Shown: positions 39,306-51,310 of the stretch, piece after piece
How positions within the stretch are numbered: position 1 is the stretch's first letter
Layout of the letters: every line of letters begins with the position of its first letter
Assembly: GCF_021155765.1 (NCBI RefSeq)
Contig: NC_060117.1
Span: forward strand, 3,231,001 to 3,295,000
Source: Diprion similis
Taxonomy: Eukaryota; Arthropoda; Insecta; Hymenoptera; Diprionidae
DNA: 64,000 bases
Direction of reading: 5' to 3'
The notes under the pieces: generated by a model
Seen by the model: the letters and a program-made list of their open reading frames with translations, nothing else
Databases searched by the model: none
What the model was told of the DNA's origin: nothing
Program-made: the position numbers and the translations under genes

Positions 39306-42300
39306 ATGATGAAACCATCGAACAGAAACGCGAAGCTCAAAGAACTTCTCGGCATTATTTTACGACCGGATTACAACGCAGCGTCGGAATCGACCTTCGA
39401 CGATCTAATTTCACACATCGAGAAGAGCATTTCAAACAGATGTAAGATACCGCGCACGCTATGCGTGTGACCACTTTTTGTATTAACGATATTCCGTAAA
39501 ACTTGTTTATCAAGAATGTTTTTTTTTTTTTTTATGACGTTGGACAGGTTGCAAAAGCTGCGACATCGACAAATCGATTCTCCAAAAATGGGTCCTGAGT
39601 GCACTGGCAGCTTGGACTTTGACGAAGAAGAAGCCGGACCAGTCAGTGATAGTGTTCACCGTAAAATTGGTGGAACTTCTCAGCCAGGACGAGTTCGACT
39701 TCCTCTTCTGGTACCGCGAGGATGTGTTCAAAAAAATGAGCGCAGCTTTTGGACTAAAGAAAGACGACGACATTCAGACGTCTGTGAAAGTTGCCTACGT
39801 AGGAATGTTCCTTCAATTTGTTAATCACAAGAGCGGACGACATTGGATCATCGAGTCTGGTGAGCGTGATTACAGAGATTTGTGAGAACCAAGAACCAAA
39901 GACGATATCTAACACGGTATGAAATTAATTTCACAGGTGCGTGGAAAGAAGTTGTCAAACTAACGGATTCGAGTAAACAGCCACAGGCGGTGACAAGAGA
40001 GAGTAAAAAAATCGTCTGCAAATTACTACTGGCCGAATCGTTAAACACAACATTTTGCGAACAAGTCATTTCAGCGATCGCCAAGCCCCTGATCAGCCGC
40101 AATATCGCTACTCCGGTTCAACCTGATCTTGAAGATCCCAGCAAACGGGATGAAAATGCCGAGTTTTTCATCGCCTTGGAGGTGCTCACTGAGGTAATGG
40201 AGAACACAGTGTTCGCCACCATGGACAACACGATACCGCTTCTTGTGGCGACGATAACGACTCTAGACTTGCGGCTGCAAATCTTGTTCGAAACATGCAC
40301 AAAGCAAAGTTTCTACTCTCACATTATGAACCTGATGTATCTGATTGTGTTCACAAGACTGAAGGATGGAATGAGTGTACCGGACGGAACGGTCGAGAAA
40401 GATGTTTGGAGGGTGTTCAGGGATAGCTTAAGGTACATCGAATCGGTACTGATAGTCAAGAAGCACATCGAGAACATCGTCAAGGGCGAAAAGATATTCT
40501 TAACCTACCTCAACAGGATGAACAAGTTGTGCAAAATCAAAGAACCCGGGGATATAAAGATCGAGCATCATGCAGTTCTGATGATGGTAAGAGAAGACGG
40601 CATTTCATCTTATTCGTGTTAGAACAAAAGAACAACAAACAAACAAAACAAGAAACACAATTTACAGATAATACCGATGTCATCGTGCGTCGCGAGAGGC
40701 GAGGTTGATGTGGACATACTTGAAACTTTGGCGTACAAAATTATGTCAATGACCGACCCCGCTACTCAGAGATTGGGCTACATGGTGCGGAGTATAGTTC
40801 TTAACGACGATGCCTTACCAGCGGAAGATATTGCCAAAACAGCCGCCCGGGTGTCAACCGATGTCCTCGACATTGTTGACAGAGTAAGCTTTGATTCAAC
40901 CGAGGAAATTTATGATGATTAATAGTGTTGTGATTTTGGAATATCCTCGATTTTTCATCTCATTCACAGGACAGTACGGTGGTCATATTTCAAGTGATGT
41001 CGCACACGTTGAACAACTACGTCAACTTACGGAGCAGTAAAAAGTGTCCGAACGAACTGAGCTGCACCGGTTTTGCAGATATCAAGCAAGACGACATTAC
41101 AAACATGAGAATGAATAACCAAAAATGGCGCGTTCGCGGTGACCCGATACTCAAATTTCCACACCTCTTGTCTACATTGATGGACGGTATCGCCACGATT
41201 CTGACCAAGTATCAACTCAAGTGGCAAGATTGTTTGGAAACCATAAGCATTCTCAACCTGGCAGAGGACATCATCAATCATCCAAAAATCACTTCGAAGG
41301 TCAGTCTATACATAGTTTTTGAAACTTTGAGATACGAACGGTCTGCCAATGATATATGGTCATTTGAAGGGCTTATCATTGATCAATCAGAGTGCCAACT
41401 CACTCAAATTATCTTGAAACCTTGACATAAAAATTTTACGAATTTAGGTTTTTAAAACAGTTTTAGATTATGTGATACGGTCAGCAACGATGTCCTTGAC
41501 TTACAATAGCTATTTATGTGGCATGCCCGTAAACCGCCTGTTTTTTTTTTTTTTTTTGGCAAGGATAAAGATTTCAGGACGAGCTGAAGGCGAGCCGGAA
41601 GCGAGCCGGAAGCGAGTACTGAAATTATCCGACCCAAAAAACAGTTTACAGGCATGCCACATACAATATTTTTTACGGTATGGGCATTGAAAAGCAAAAC
41701 GAAGAGTGAGGTTATGTCGCGATCTGTTCGACAAAGCTACTTTATTCGCCAGTTTGGGATGCGCACTTCGAACAGCGCGTCAAAACTGCGGAATAAAAAC
41801 TTTATTCCGCAACTTTATTCGCTGCCGTATAAAGCGTCACTTTACGGAACGAAAACTGCCACAAAAAGTGGACTTTTCAATGCCCATAATGCGACTAAAT
41901 ATGAAGAATTCATGTTTTCTTACCCTAATATCATTTAAGATATGTGTCCAAGCACTGACGCTGTGCAAATTGGCAGTAGAAAATTTTATGGCACCGAACT
42001 TGGCATTGCTGGTGCAATCCGACTGTCGCGAGGATGAAATGGGATGCATTTTGTACAAAAGAATGCACGATCCTAACTGGAAGGTCAGAGCTAGCACTTT
42101 GGACGTGATTAGAACGATTGCGACGATATCCGAACACAGTAAGACCTCCTCGGAACGAGAATAAAATAATGAAATATTATGTAAACAAAGCTCAATCCTG
42201 TGAATTTAATCCCTACGTTGTAAAATCATTGTTTCAGAATATCCAGCTTATCAAGATTTGTTAATTGTGAATGGATTCCCAGAGCTAATAATCGACATGG

Positions 42301-43673
42301 CCTCAAACGACGAGAATCGTTACGTTCGATCATTGGCGCTTATGTGCCTCATGATTTTTGTAAAAATAAACAGAATATGGAACGAAAAATTTCTCGATCT
42401 TGATTTACCGGTAAGTTGATCAGTTTTGACGTTGTTTTATTGAATAGTGTGAAAAATTCACTTGTTTCTGAATGAAAAGTAGAAAAAAAAAAAAAAAACA
42501 GAAAAAAGAAATGCAGTCTCATGCATGACGTAACACCATGATTTCTTACTTTCAGAAATTGGCCATTAACCTAATGACTAACGAAAACGAAGCGATGGTA
42601 CGCAGGGATGCGGTTATGCTTGTCAAAGAGTTGTACGTTCATAGAAAATGGCCGTAAGTTTCAAATATTCCCTTATTTTAACGATGTAAATAAAAAATGA
42701 TGAAACAATGTTTCGATGAGAATTAGAATCGTTCCCTGACCTACGCTTTGCGTTCATGATTTTTTTTTTCAGAAGATCAACGATTAATGAAATGACACAT
42801 GCCATGTGCGTGGTGGTCATTTCTGATCCTGACTGGGAAGTCAAAGTGAACGCGATTCTGTTCTGGCAACAAGTAATAAAGTCACATCTCTGCGACCAGG
42901 GTATGCTAGACGGAACATTTCCAACCCACACCTTTTCCAAGGAACATAGAAAAATAGTTTCCCTTGACGAACGGGAAATAAGAAAACGGATTCTGAAGGC
43001 TCTCGACAAATTGGCCAGTGACAGTTGCCTCGGTGTAAGTTTTTTATTTCATTTTATGCCTTTACGATAATCGATTACACTGAAAATTCTTTAAGAAAAT
43101 TTTGCCCTACAGGTACTACTTGCTACATTAGAAGACGAAAGTGATTTTCAAGTCCGCAAAGCATCAGGTGAAATAGTAAAGAGACTTAAAAAAGTTTTTG
43201 TAACTTACAAGATAAGCCCATCTTGTAGCATGGAAACAGCTTATCGTAATGAAGACTGTATTACTACTACCGACAATTTATCGCCGGACAACAAAAGTCC
43301 GGACCGTCGGAGTGCGGATCTGCAAAGCGAAACTGGAGAGTCCGAAGATCATCAGGAATCGCAGGCGAGACTTAGAAACTCGTCTACGGACGCTGAGGAA
43401 GCGAATTTTCTCTCATTGGTCAACGAAGGAATGCATCAGATGAGCATGAATGCCAACAGAAATTTAACCAATGAGGAGAAGTTGGAACATGCGTCTAAAG
43501 TCGGAAGAAATGAATTCATACAATCCGTTCTAACTTGTGACGTCGACAGTTACATAAACGAAAAAAATCGCTCCCTACGGAAGATCTGCGTCAGTAATTT
43601 CGAATCTGTCGTTGAAGAGATTATCAGTGCTCACAAAGAAGGAAATAGCACAACTGACATGGATTGTCATTGA
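39306..43673 (+). CDS. BRAT1: BRAT1-like HEAT-repeat protein, copy A, ten exons, 978 aa
   Basis: Exons are 39306-39441, 39548-39859, 39937-40586, 40668-40883, 40970-41299, 41940-42138, 42238-42410, 42556-42653, 42773-43034 and 43113-43673; all are GT-AG with matching phase and no stops. The protein is all-helical HEAT/ARM, with repeat cores such as HDPNWKVRASTLDVI (from 591) and SDPDWEVKVNAILFW (from 722). Helical architecture, the DPxWEVR-type repeats and the C-terminal SYINEKN...TDMDCH tail fit BRAT1, a BRCA1/ATM-associated protein that binds INTS9-INTS11 of Integrator; insect CG7044 is the counterpart I recall. Family identity is from memory of those features, not from a search. The start could be either of two adjacent Met codons. 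AATAAA lies at 43685. Intron 5 contains a two-module MITE. Confidence 0.8.
41515..41888 (-). mobile_element. Two-module MITE (B then A), copy 2, inverted
   Basis: Module B (41515-41663) and module A (41679-41888, 210 bp) repeat the unit at 35848-36217 in reverse complement, including the linker and the flank AATAGCTATTTATG beyond the B tip. A short tandem duplication (GAGCCGGAAGC twice) distinguishes module B here. It lies in intron 5 of BRAT1 copy A, with its right end about 50 bp before the exon 6 acceptor. Long open frames across it are arm sequence, not a gene. Confidence 0.88.
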
Positions 43674-43982
43674 TCGATTTATCGAATAAAGATCGATCAG
43701 TTTTAAATTTGAGAACCATGCAAGTAAATAAGCTTGGTTTCTGTACTTTATTGTATGTCCACAACAATTTTAACCGTCTACAACCGTGTAGACGTGATAT
43801 TTATAAATCAACAGACATCGCATTCTGTTTGACTAACCTGATATTTGTGCGGTTATGAAAACGCAATCATAAACGTAAGCATAACATCAAATACAATTTT
43901 CATTTTACACTCAGTTATTGTATATACACAGTGAATTCCTAACGACTGCATCGTCCTTCGTCTGCTAAAATTTAATGCGCAC

Positions 43983-44123
43983 ATGCCACAATGCGAGAGC
44001 AACTGTCTGCCAGTGCAACCAACCGTCAGAAATGTAACCTCAAAAATAGTAGTTGTAGAAATATTTTTGAGGTTAAGGGCAGTTGGTAACCCTCGCAAAC
44101 AGTTACTCTCGGATATAATGGCG
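43983..44123. repeat. Imperfect hairpin element
   Basis: TAACCTCAAAAATA at 44034 is the exact inverse of TATTTTTGAGGTTA near 44062. The arms extend outward with mismatches: GCGAGAGCAACTGT mirrors ACAGTTACTCTCG and ATGCCACAAT mirrors ATAATGGCG. It could be a short MITE or a transcribed stem-loop. Confidence 0.55.
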
Positions 44124-45286
44124 CGATGCTTACACGTCTAGTAAAATCATGCATAATGGGGATTTGATGATAACTTACCATCCGCTCATCGGATAAACTT
44201 TGTCAACTGCATGGTGGCAGCAATCCGTAGGTCGATTCTGATCAGCATGTCACTCACTTGATCACCACTTCACATGCACTTCACATAACTTAAGTTTTTA
44301 CACGAAGAACTGACCATTCCGCAATCAATCGCGCAACTGATTTTGAGACGGCAAAACTTAAAGCGACTTCGCTGCACTACCGACGCAGCTGCAACTCTTT
44401 CAAGTTCGAATAACAAATTAATTTACAACTAACCTCACGTCGTTCAAAGTACCTAATTCGAATAAATTGATATTAATTCAAATGATTTCTCAATGAGATG
44501 ATCAATTGAGAAAAGTCGGAAGATAAATTATTCGTATCAGTAGGTGGTAAAGCCGTTGACTGCGAATGAAAATTTTAGATAGTTTTCAAAACTGAACTAC
44601 GAAAATCTCTGTAAATAAATATATATATATATATATATATATATTCTTGCAATCTAGATAAAATTTTTCATGTGCATGTGTACAGAATTAATCACTCCTT
44701 CACAAATTTTCCAAAACTAGATCGCAAGCGATTTTAAAAATTGCATCAAATCTAGGTGTGGACCCCCCCTCCCCCTCCCCTTCCCCCCTATTTCCCCGAA
44801 AATCTGTCGCGGATCCGCATCTGCTAATTATCCGAGAGAAACGATTTGATAAACATCGCGAAATCTGATAATTTTTTTCCATCGTGCGGAGCGTGAGGTC
44901 TCAAGCGACGCAATGGAGATTACAGAAGACCCGAGTAAAGTCGGCAATACCGACGATTGGTAACTCCACTTCAATTCGTACAGAACGCGGCGACCGTGAT
45001 GCTCGAATCACGGCTCGAATCGAAGTGCCGCTGGGCAGAGAAGTTTCTAGGGAAACTCCATTTCGCGTCGCGAGTGGCGCTGTAGGCAGCGTAAGCGCAA
45101 GGAATTCTGGGAAGCTTCTTTCGTTTCCGCTATCTCTGGGTATGGAATGTATTTATGTATGTACAAAATTTCGCGGAACTAAACTTCTCCTGCTGTGGCA
45201 AACAAACACGTGGCATTTTCAGGAGTTAGGAAACAACACCATAGACTTTATATATGAGAATAGACCGCGGGTAGTGAACGAAAAAT

Positions 45287-45425
45287 GCGATATTCTCGTG
45301 AAAAGAGAGAGCTGCAGTTGAGTCATAGGCATCCTTGTCTAGCTTGCAAGACTAGACAAAGATGCCCATAGTTCCAACGCAGCTCTCTCTCTCTCTCTCT
45401 CTCTCTTTTTACGCAAGAAAATCGC
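45287..45425. repeat. Long hairpin, MITE or microRNA-precursor-like
   Basis: The core 45305-45389 pairs GAGAGAGCTGC with GCAGCTCTCTC, then ATAGGCATCCTTGTCTAG with CTAGACAAAGATGCCCATAG, around a loop of about 9 nt (CTTGCAAGA). The stem extends outward through GCGATATTCTCGTG and its near-inverse ending AAGAAAATCGC. Small bulges and a tight loop resemble a pri-miRNA, but a MITE is equally possible. Confidence 0.65.
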
Positions 45426-46466
45426 GTATGGAATTCTGTGATCGCAAACCGTCGCCATGACAGTAGGCAGGTCTGATGTGCGATATGCGCATGCTCAGTC
45501 CTTGGCAGTAGGCTTTACACACAATCGCCATCATAACACAGCGCAATAGTGGCTACATACCATCGCAAAAACATCATAACATTGAAATATAGTAAAACTT
45601 GAACGCTCGTCTCTTGTCTCTTTTTTCAGATACTTGTTGTTGATTGGCAACAACAGATGACTCCATCTTTCTTTTAATAATGGAAAGCTTATTTCTATCT
45701 TTGTTCAACCAAATGCGTTCCATTATTACTATATTTCGTTGCATCATAATCACCATGTGTTCGCTGGAAGCGTATTCGACGAACGCAACAAACTGAAGTA
45801 ACTAACTACACGGAGGAGAGTGAAGGGCGCATCGTTATCATTAGTGTGATATAATTCCATACATATATATGTATTTCTAACCTCATTAAATGCGCAATGG
45901 TATCTGATTACCAACATAGTCTGTCTCCATAAGTCTTTTTTTATTTCCCTGTTGTTAAAATTTAAGATCTACGAGTGGGGAAGAACTCGAGTATGCAAAT
46001 AAATTGTGCAAAATAAGTCTGTTGGACGCAGTAACTTGAATTAACAACGTTACGCGGTGAAGCCAACGACGACATGCACCTGTGACCCATACAAATCATA
46101 ACCAATGAAAATTATTTGTTAAAAAGAAAAATAAGAGAATAAAGAAATACATAATCAATCTAAAGAAAAAAAAAAAGAATTTATAAAAAAAAAAAAAAAA
46201 AAAAAAACAAATTTGTCCAATGTCTTCTTTATATAACTGAACACACGCACATATGCAAATAATTTATGCATAAAGTACCGAACACAGTTATACACATGCC
46301 TTGACGAGAGATGTGTAGAACTTGACACTGACCACAGAGAGAGTTTTTGTCCAAGATTCCATTTACATGGCTGAGGTTGACAATCTTTTTACAGTAAACG
46401 AGTAATCATTTGCAAAAATTGCCGTTTAAACGTATACATCACACTCAGGCTATCTTGCAACACAAA

Positions 46467-49400
46467 ATGTTCTCGAAAAAGTCTTCCGATAGATTAGACA
46501 AGCTCAAAGAAGTTCTTGAACTTCTGCTGCTGCCAGATTACTACATCGCTTCGGCCACTTACTTCGACATACTGTTGAGCCACATCGAGAAGGATATTTC
46601 CAACAGATGTAAGTTGTGGAGAATATTAGTAATTACTTACCTGCACGGAGATAATTTTGCAGAAAGAACTTGGACTATGAACGTTTGTAATTCTTTCAGG
46701 TTGCCCAAACGAAAATATCGACAAATCAGTTTTGCAGAAATGGGTTTTGAAAGCTCTGGACACTTGGACCGCGGAAAAGAAGCCCTGCCAGGCTGTGACT
46801 GTGTTCACCGTCAAGCTTGTTGGACTCTTGGGTCGCGATGAATTCAACTTCCTCTTCTGGTATCGGGAAGATGTATTCAAGAAACTGAACGCCGTTTTTG
46901 CTCTTAAGGATGCGAACCTTCAGGCCTCCGTCAAAATGGCCTACACGGGCATGCTGCTCGAGTTTGTTAATCACAAAAGCGGACGGCAGTGGATCGTTGA
47001 GACTGGTAAAACGTTGATTAACATTTTATATGCATTTATAGCGGTAAACGAGAGTTGCAACTTGTAGCGTTTCCAAATAGAAAACGTAGCCTTGTTGTTA
47101 TAGTTCGTTTATTCAATTTCACGTTTTACGCGGCTCGACTGAATTCTCATATATACATTATACACGTTATTATTAATTCCGCAGAAACCTGGAGAGACGT
47201 GGTGAGGTTTTGCCATTCTAATCACACGCTGTACGTAACAAGAGAGAGTCAAATTTTTGTTTGGAAATTATTGCTGGCCGAATCTGAGAACGAGACATTC
47301 TGTAAACAGGTGATTTCCATCGCTGTAGAGCCTTTGGTCAGGAACAATTTCAGTTCTCAGGTTCACCCGTCGCTGGAAGAAAATTATCTCGAGCAAAATT
47401 CAGAGCTTCTTACAACGCTAGCTCTGCTCACAGCAATAATGGAAAACACGTTATTCGCCAGTATGAATAACACGATACCTCGAATCCTGGAGTCGATAGG
47501 GAATCTCGAATGCAGGATAAAAGGATTATTCGAAACCTGCATAAGCACAAACTTTTATGCACATATTATGAAACTATTGTACTTACTGTTGTTCATGAGA
47601 CTGAAAGAGGGAGTCAATGAAACGGAAGGGACCGCCGACTCCGAAACGTGGAAAGTTTTCGGGACCAATTTACGATACATAGACTCTATGCTGGTTGCTA
47701 AGAAACTCATTATCGACATGGCGAGAGGCGGAAAACTCGTTTTAACTTACTGGAAGAAGATTAATAATTTATGCGCTTTGAAAGAACCCAGTGAATTCAA
47801 AATGGAAATTCACGCAGTGATTCAAATGGTAAAATCTTCAGAATTTTACAATTCAAAATTCATATCGCTAAGCATCGATTCTGATCTTAAGTATGAACGG
47901 AAAAACAATTTTAATAAATGCGTTACACAGATCATTCCACTGACCGTTTGTATGCGGCTTCCCGACTTGGCCGAAGACGTATTGGAAGTCTTTATACACA
48001 AACTCTTTGCTCTAACGACTACTTACACCCAGAGGCTAAGCTATATGAGCCGCGACACTTTGATACGAGGAGATTTGCCGGCTGAGTTAATCGCCAAAAC
48101 GTCGATTCAAATAGCGCTGGACACCATAGACATCATAGACAGGGTGAGTAAAAGCGTGAATCTTATTTTTCCGAACATTTCATGTTGTTTTTTTGTTTTT
48201 TATTTTATTGCAGAACAGCGCCGTTATCATATTTCAATTGATGTCGCACGTTTTGAAGCAGTACGTAATTGCGACAAACGAAGATGCGACGAGCAAAATT
48301 GCAACTCCGCCTCAGGAGCAGAAAAAAGAGAATCAAAGTTGCCGAGTACCAAGATACAAGGGACTCCTTTATGGCGATCCGATAGTGCAATGTCCGCACC
48401 TCTTGATCGCGCTGCTTGACGGTCTCACAATAATTCTACAGAAGTACAAACTCAAGTGGCAAGAATGTTTGGAAACTATTGGCATTCTTTCGATGGCTCA
48501 AACTATCCTCAATCATCCAAACGCCATACCTAAGGTACACATAAAGTTACCTTTTGAATAGAAATGAGTTGCCAAGAAAAATTAAGGGGCGGGAGGGAGG
48601 GGGGTAAGGGTTTCAGCGTAAAAAAAAACACTTTATTTGTGAATTTTTTTTGAAATTATGGTTTGAGCAAATTCATTGAAACCTTTTGTACATTATTAAG
48701 CATACTTTTAACAATATTCTGTAATTTTTTCATGCAGAAATATTGCAAAACAAGCCGGTGACAGAGCTTGCCCCAGAACGTCTTAGAAAAAAAACCATTT
48801 GCGGTGTTCACGATATCTCGGTCGGAAATTATCTGAATTCAAAATCCATTAAAATTTAGTCAAAGTATTATCAAATCCTCTCCCCAACGTTCTACGATTA
48901 TTTTTTTTTTCATTTAAAAATTTTTGGAGGCCATCTAAAGTGTGAATTGCTATTTTCCACGACAAATTCCGCCATTTTGTGGGTGGGAAACCCCCTTAAT
49001 GTTAAAAAAAAAATTTCAACTAAACGTCGGGGGGAGGTATTTTATATGTAGAAAATGTGTACCAAGTTTGGAATGAATCGGTCAAGTAGTTTGTAAATGG
49101 CAGTGAACACGGACTTTGAAAAAGTAGTTTTGAGAAAATCGCGTTTAAAGTTTATTGAGCTAAAAAAGTGAAGAAAGAAAGCTCTTTCACCGGCCTGTTT
49201 TGCAATATTTCTACATAAAAAAATTACAGAATATTGTTAAAAGTATGCTTAATAATGTACAAAAGGTTTCAATAAATTTGCTCAATCCATACTTTCAAAA
49301 AAAATTCACGAAAAAAGTGTTTTTTTTTTACGCTGAAACCCTTACCCCCCCCCCCCCCCCCCCTTCAAGAGTTCTGCTCAGATCGACTTAAAATTTTGTG

Positions 49401-51310
49401 AATATAGTCTTGAAATGTTTAACAATAAGATGAGACAAAAAAAAAATTCAATTTTTGCCCCCGTAAAAGGAAGCGAGCGAGTTAGGAAGATAAGAACTCA
49501 CGGAGGTAAAAAGCTGCGAAATGTGTATGAATTCTTTTCAATTAGTTTTCTCTCGATGTCTGGGTAACTCGTTGGACATTGCGAAATCAATTTATATCAC
49601 TAACTCTTGGCTGAACGCTCGTTTGAATGCAATTTGATATTGTTTAGGTGTGTATCCAAGCACTTTCGCTTTGCAAACTAGCGATTCAGAATTTTATGGC
49701 ACCAAATTTGGCGCTGCTGGTACAATCGGACAGTCTGACGAACGAAATGCAGCCCGTATTGTACAAGAGGGTACACGATCCAAACTGGGAAGTTAGAGAC
49801 AGCGTTTTGGAAGTAATTAACACAATCGCGACGATATCGGAAGACAGTAAGCCCGCGTCAAGTGTTCAATAAAAATCTAAACAACGAAGGTTGGGATTTT
49901 GAAACTAATCGTCGTGTTTATCGTGTCTTTTGTTCCAGAATATCCAGCCTTTCAAGATTTACTTCTTGGTAATGAATTCCCAGAACTAATCGTCGACGTT
50001 GCGACAAAGGATGGCGAGAGCTACGTTAGAGCAACGGCACTTACCTGTATCGTAACATTTGTCAGGATAAACCGAATATGGGATGAAAAATTGCGTCATC
50101 TTGATCTGCCGGTAAGATTATCGTTGGGCATAATTCCGTTGAAATGATGAAGCATTGAATGTGATTTCTGAATTAAAAGAAATCAGTCTTAAATGTAAAT
50201 CATAAATTACTCTGTTTTGTTACTTTCAGCGAATGGCCATTGATTTGATAGCGAATGAAAGCGAAGCAATAGTGAGAAGAGAAGCGGTCATGCTTGTCAA
50301 AGAGTTATACGTTCATAGAAAATGGCCGTAAGTTTAAAGATTTTATTTTTAAAAAGTTTAAACGATTAAGAAGAAATATTTAGCGAATTAATTGAAATTC
50401 AATAATTTTTGCACAGAAAATCAACAATCAATGAAATGGCGAAGGCTATGTCTGTCGCGGCAGTCTTGGATCTTCACTGGGAAGTCAAAGTAAACGCACT
50501 TCAGTTCTGGACTCAATTTATTAGGTCGCATTTGAGCGACCAGGGAATGCTCGACGGAACATTTCCAACTCATACATTTTCCAAAGAACATAAGAAAATA
50601 GTTTCCCTTAACGAGTACGAAATAAGAAGACGAATTTTAAAGGCTCTCGACGAGTTGGCGCACCAAAATTGTCTCGGGGTAAACTAAACTCCGTTTAAAC
50701 ATTACGAAATTGTGGTTTCATTCTTCGATTCACCGTCTAGAAAATTAATTGAATTATATCTACGTAGGTACTTTTAGCTACGCTGGCAGACGACAGTGAT
50801 TTTCAAGTCTGCAAAGCATCTGGAGAAATAGTAAAGAAGTTACAAGAAATATTCGTCAAATACAAGATAACTGCGTCTTGTAGTACAGAAGACGACGTCC
50901 CTCGGAATGGTAACAAGAAAAAAATTAATTTCCAAGTGTTTCCGGAAGCTGAGAATCAGACGCGTGTTAACACTCAAAGTGAAACCGGGGAGTTCGATGG
51001 TCAGTCGGCGATACCTAAAGAAATAATCGACTTGATTGTAAATGCCGACGACATGAGTCTCCTGGGTTCTGTTTACAAACGTTCGAATATAAGCGTCAAC
51101 GAAGAATCATCGGAATGTGAGAAACTCCAGTACATATCCAAAGTTAGAACCGACGAATTTCTTCACTCGGTTCTCAGCTTTGACGTCGATGCTTATATAG
51201 AGGAAAAAAATCGATGGCTAAAAACTTATACAAACAGTTTTAGCTCCGTCGTCGAAGATATCATCGTCGCTCACGAGAGACACAATGTCAACGATATGGA
51301 TTGTTATTAG
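46467..51310 (+). CDS. BRAT1: BRAT1-like HEAT-repeat protein, copy B, ten exons, 966 aa
   Basis: Exons are 46467-46608, 46700-47005, 47185-47828, 47931-48143, 48214-48534, 49648-49846, 49939-50111, 50230-50327, 50417-50678 and 50768-51310. Every splice phase equals that of copy A, and exons 6-9 have identical lengths (199, 173, 98, 262 bp), so this is a tandem duplicate on the same strand. Shared blocks include LLWYRED-type FWYREDVFKKL, FVNHKSGRQWI, HDPNWEVRDSVLEVI and SDQGMLDGTFPTHTFSKEH. Most divergence lies in exons 1, 3 and 10. It ends NDMDCY. As for copy A, the proposed role is support of the INTS9-INTS11 endonuclease and of ATM signalling. No frameshift or stop is visible, so both copies appear functional. 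Intron 5 carries a fold-back element unrelated to that in copy A. Confidence 0.8.
48586..49363. mobile_element. Fold-back MITE with about 180-bp inverted arms
   Basis: The left arm (48586-48768) starts in a G-rich tip (GGGGTAAGGGTTTCAGCGTA) and passes GTACATTATTAAGCATACTT and GCAAAACAAGCCGGTGA. The right arm (about 49185-49363) is its inverse and ends in a run of about 19 C. The loop is about 415 bp. No transposase frame is seen. It lies in intron 5 of BRAT1 copy B. Confidence 0.85.

Larger units (their letters stand above)
43674..46466. other. Spacer between the two BRAT1 copies
   Basis: This 2.8-kb spacer must contain the promoter of copy B. About 44880-45130 is clearly richer in GC and CpG than its surroundings and may be a promoter or 5' UTR. 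A 145-codon open frame there has no protein-like features. Two hairpin elements (43983-44123 and 45287-45425) and a C-rich tract near 44765-44790 also lie here. Confidence 0.5.

Noticed and set aside
41472-42164. Long frames across the 41.5-41.9 kb MITE, including a 152-codon frame fused to BRAT1 exon 6
   Set aside because: The upstream part is MITE arm sequence also present in an intron of another gene, so it is not a BRAT1 exon; exon 6 begins at the AG before 41940.
44884-45321. 145-codon frame in the GC-rich spacer patch
   Set aside because: Rich in Arg, Ser and Thr as expected from CpG-rich promoter DNA, without motif or splice link to BRAT1 copy B.
47055-48419. 454-codon frame in BRAT1 copy B
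   Set aside because: It reads through introns 2, 3 and 4; comparison with copy A defines the real exon limits.
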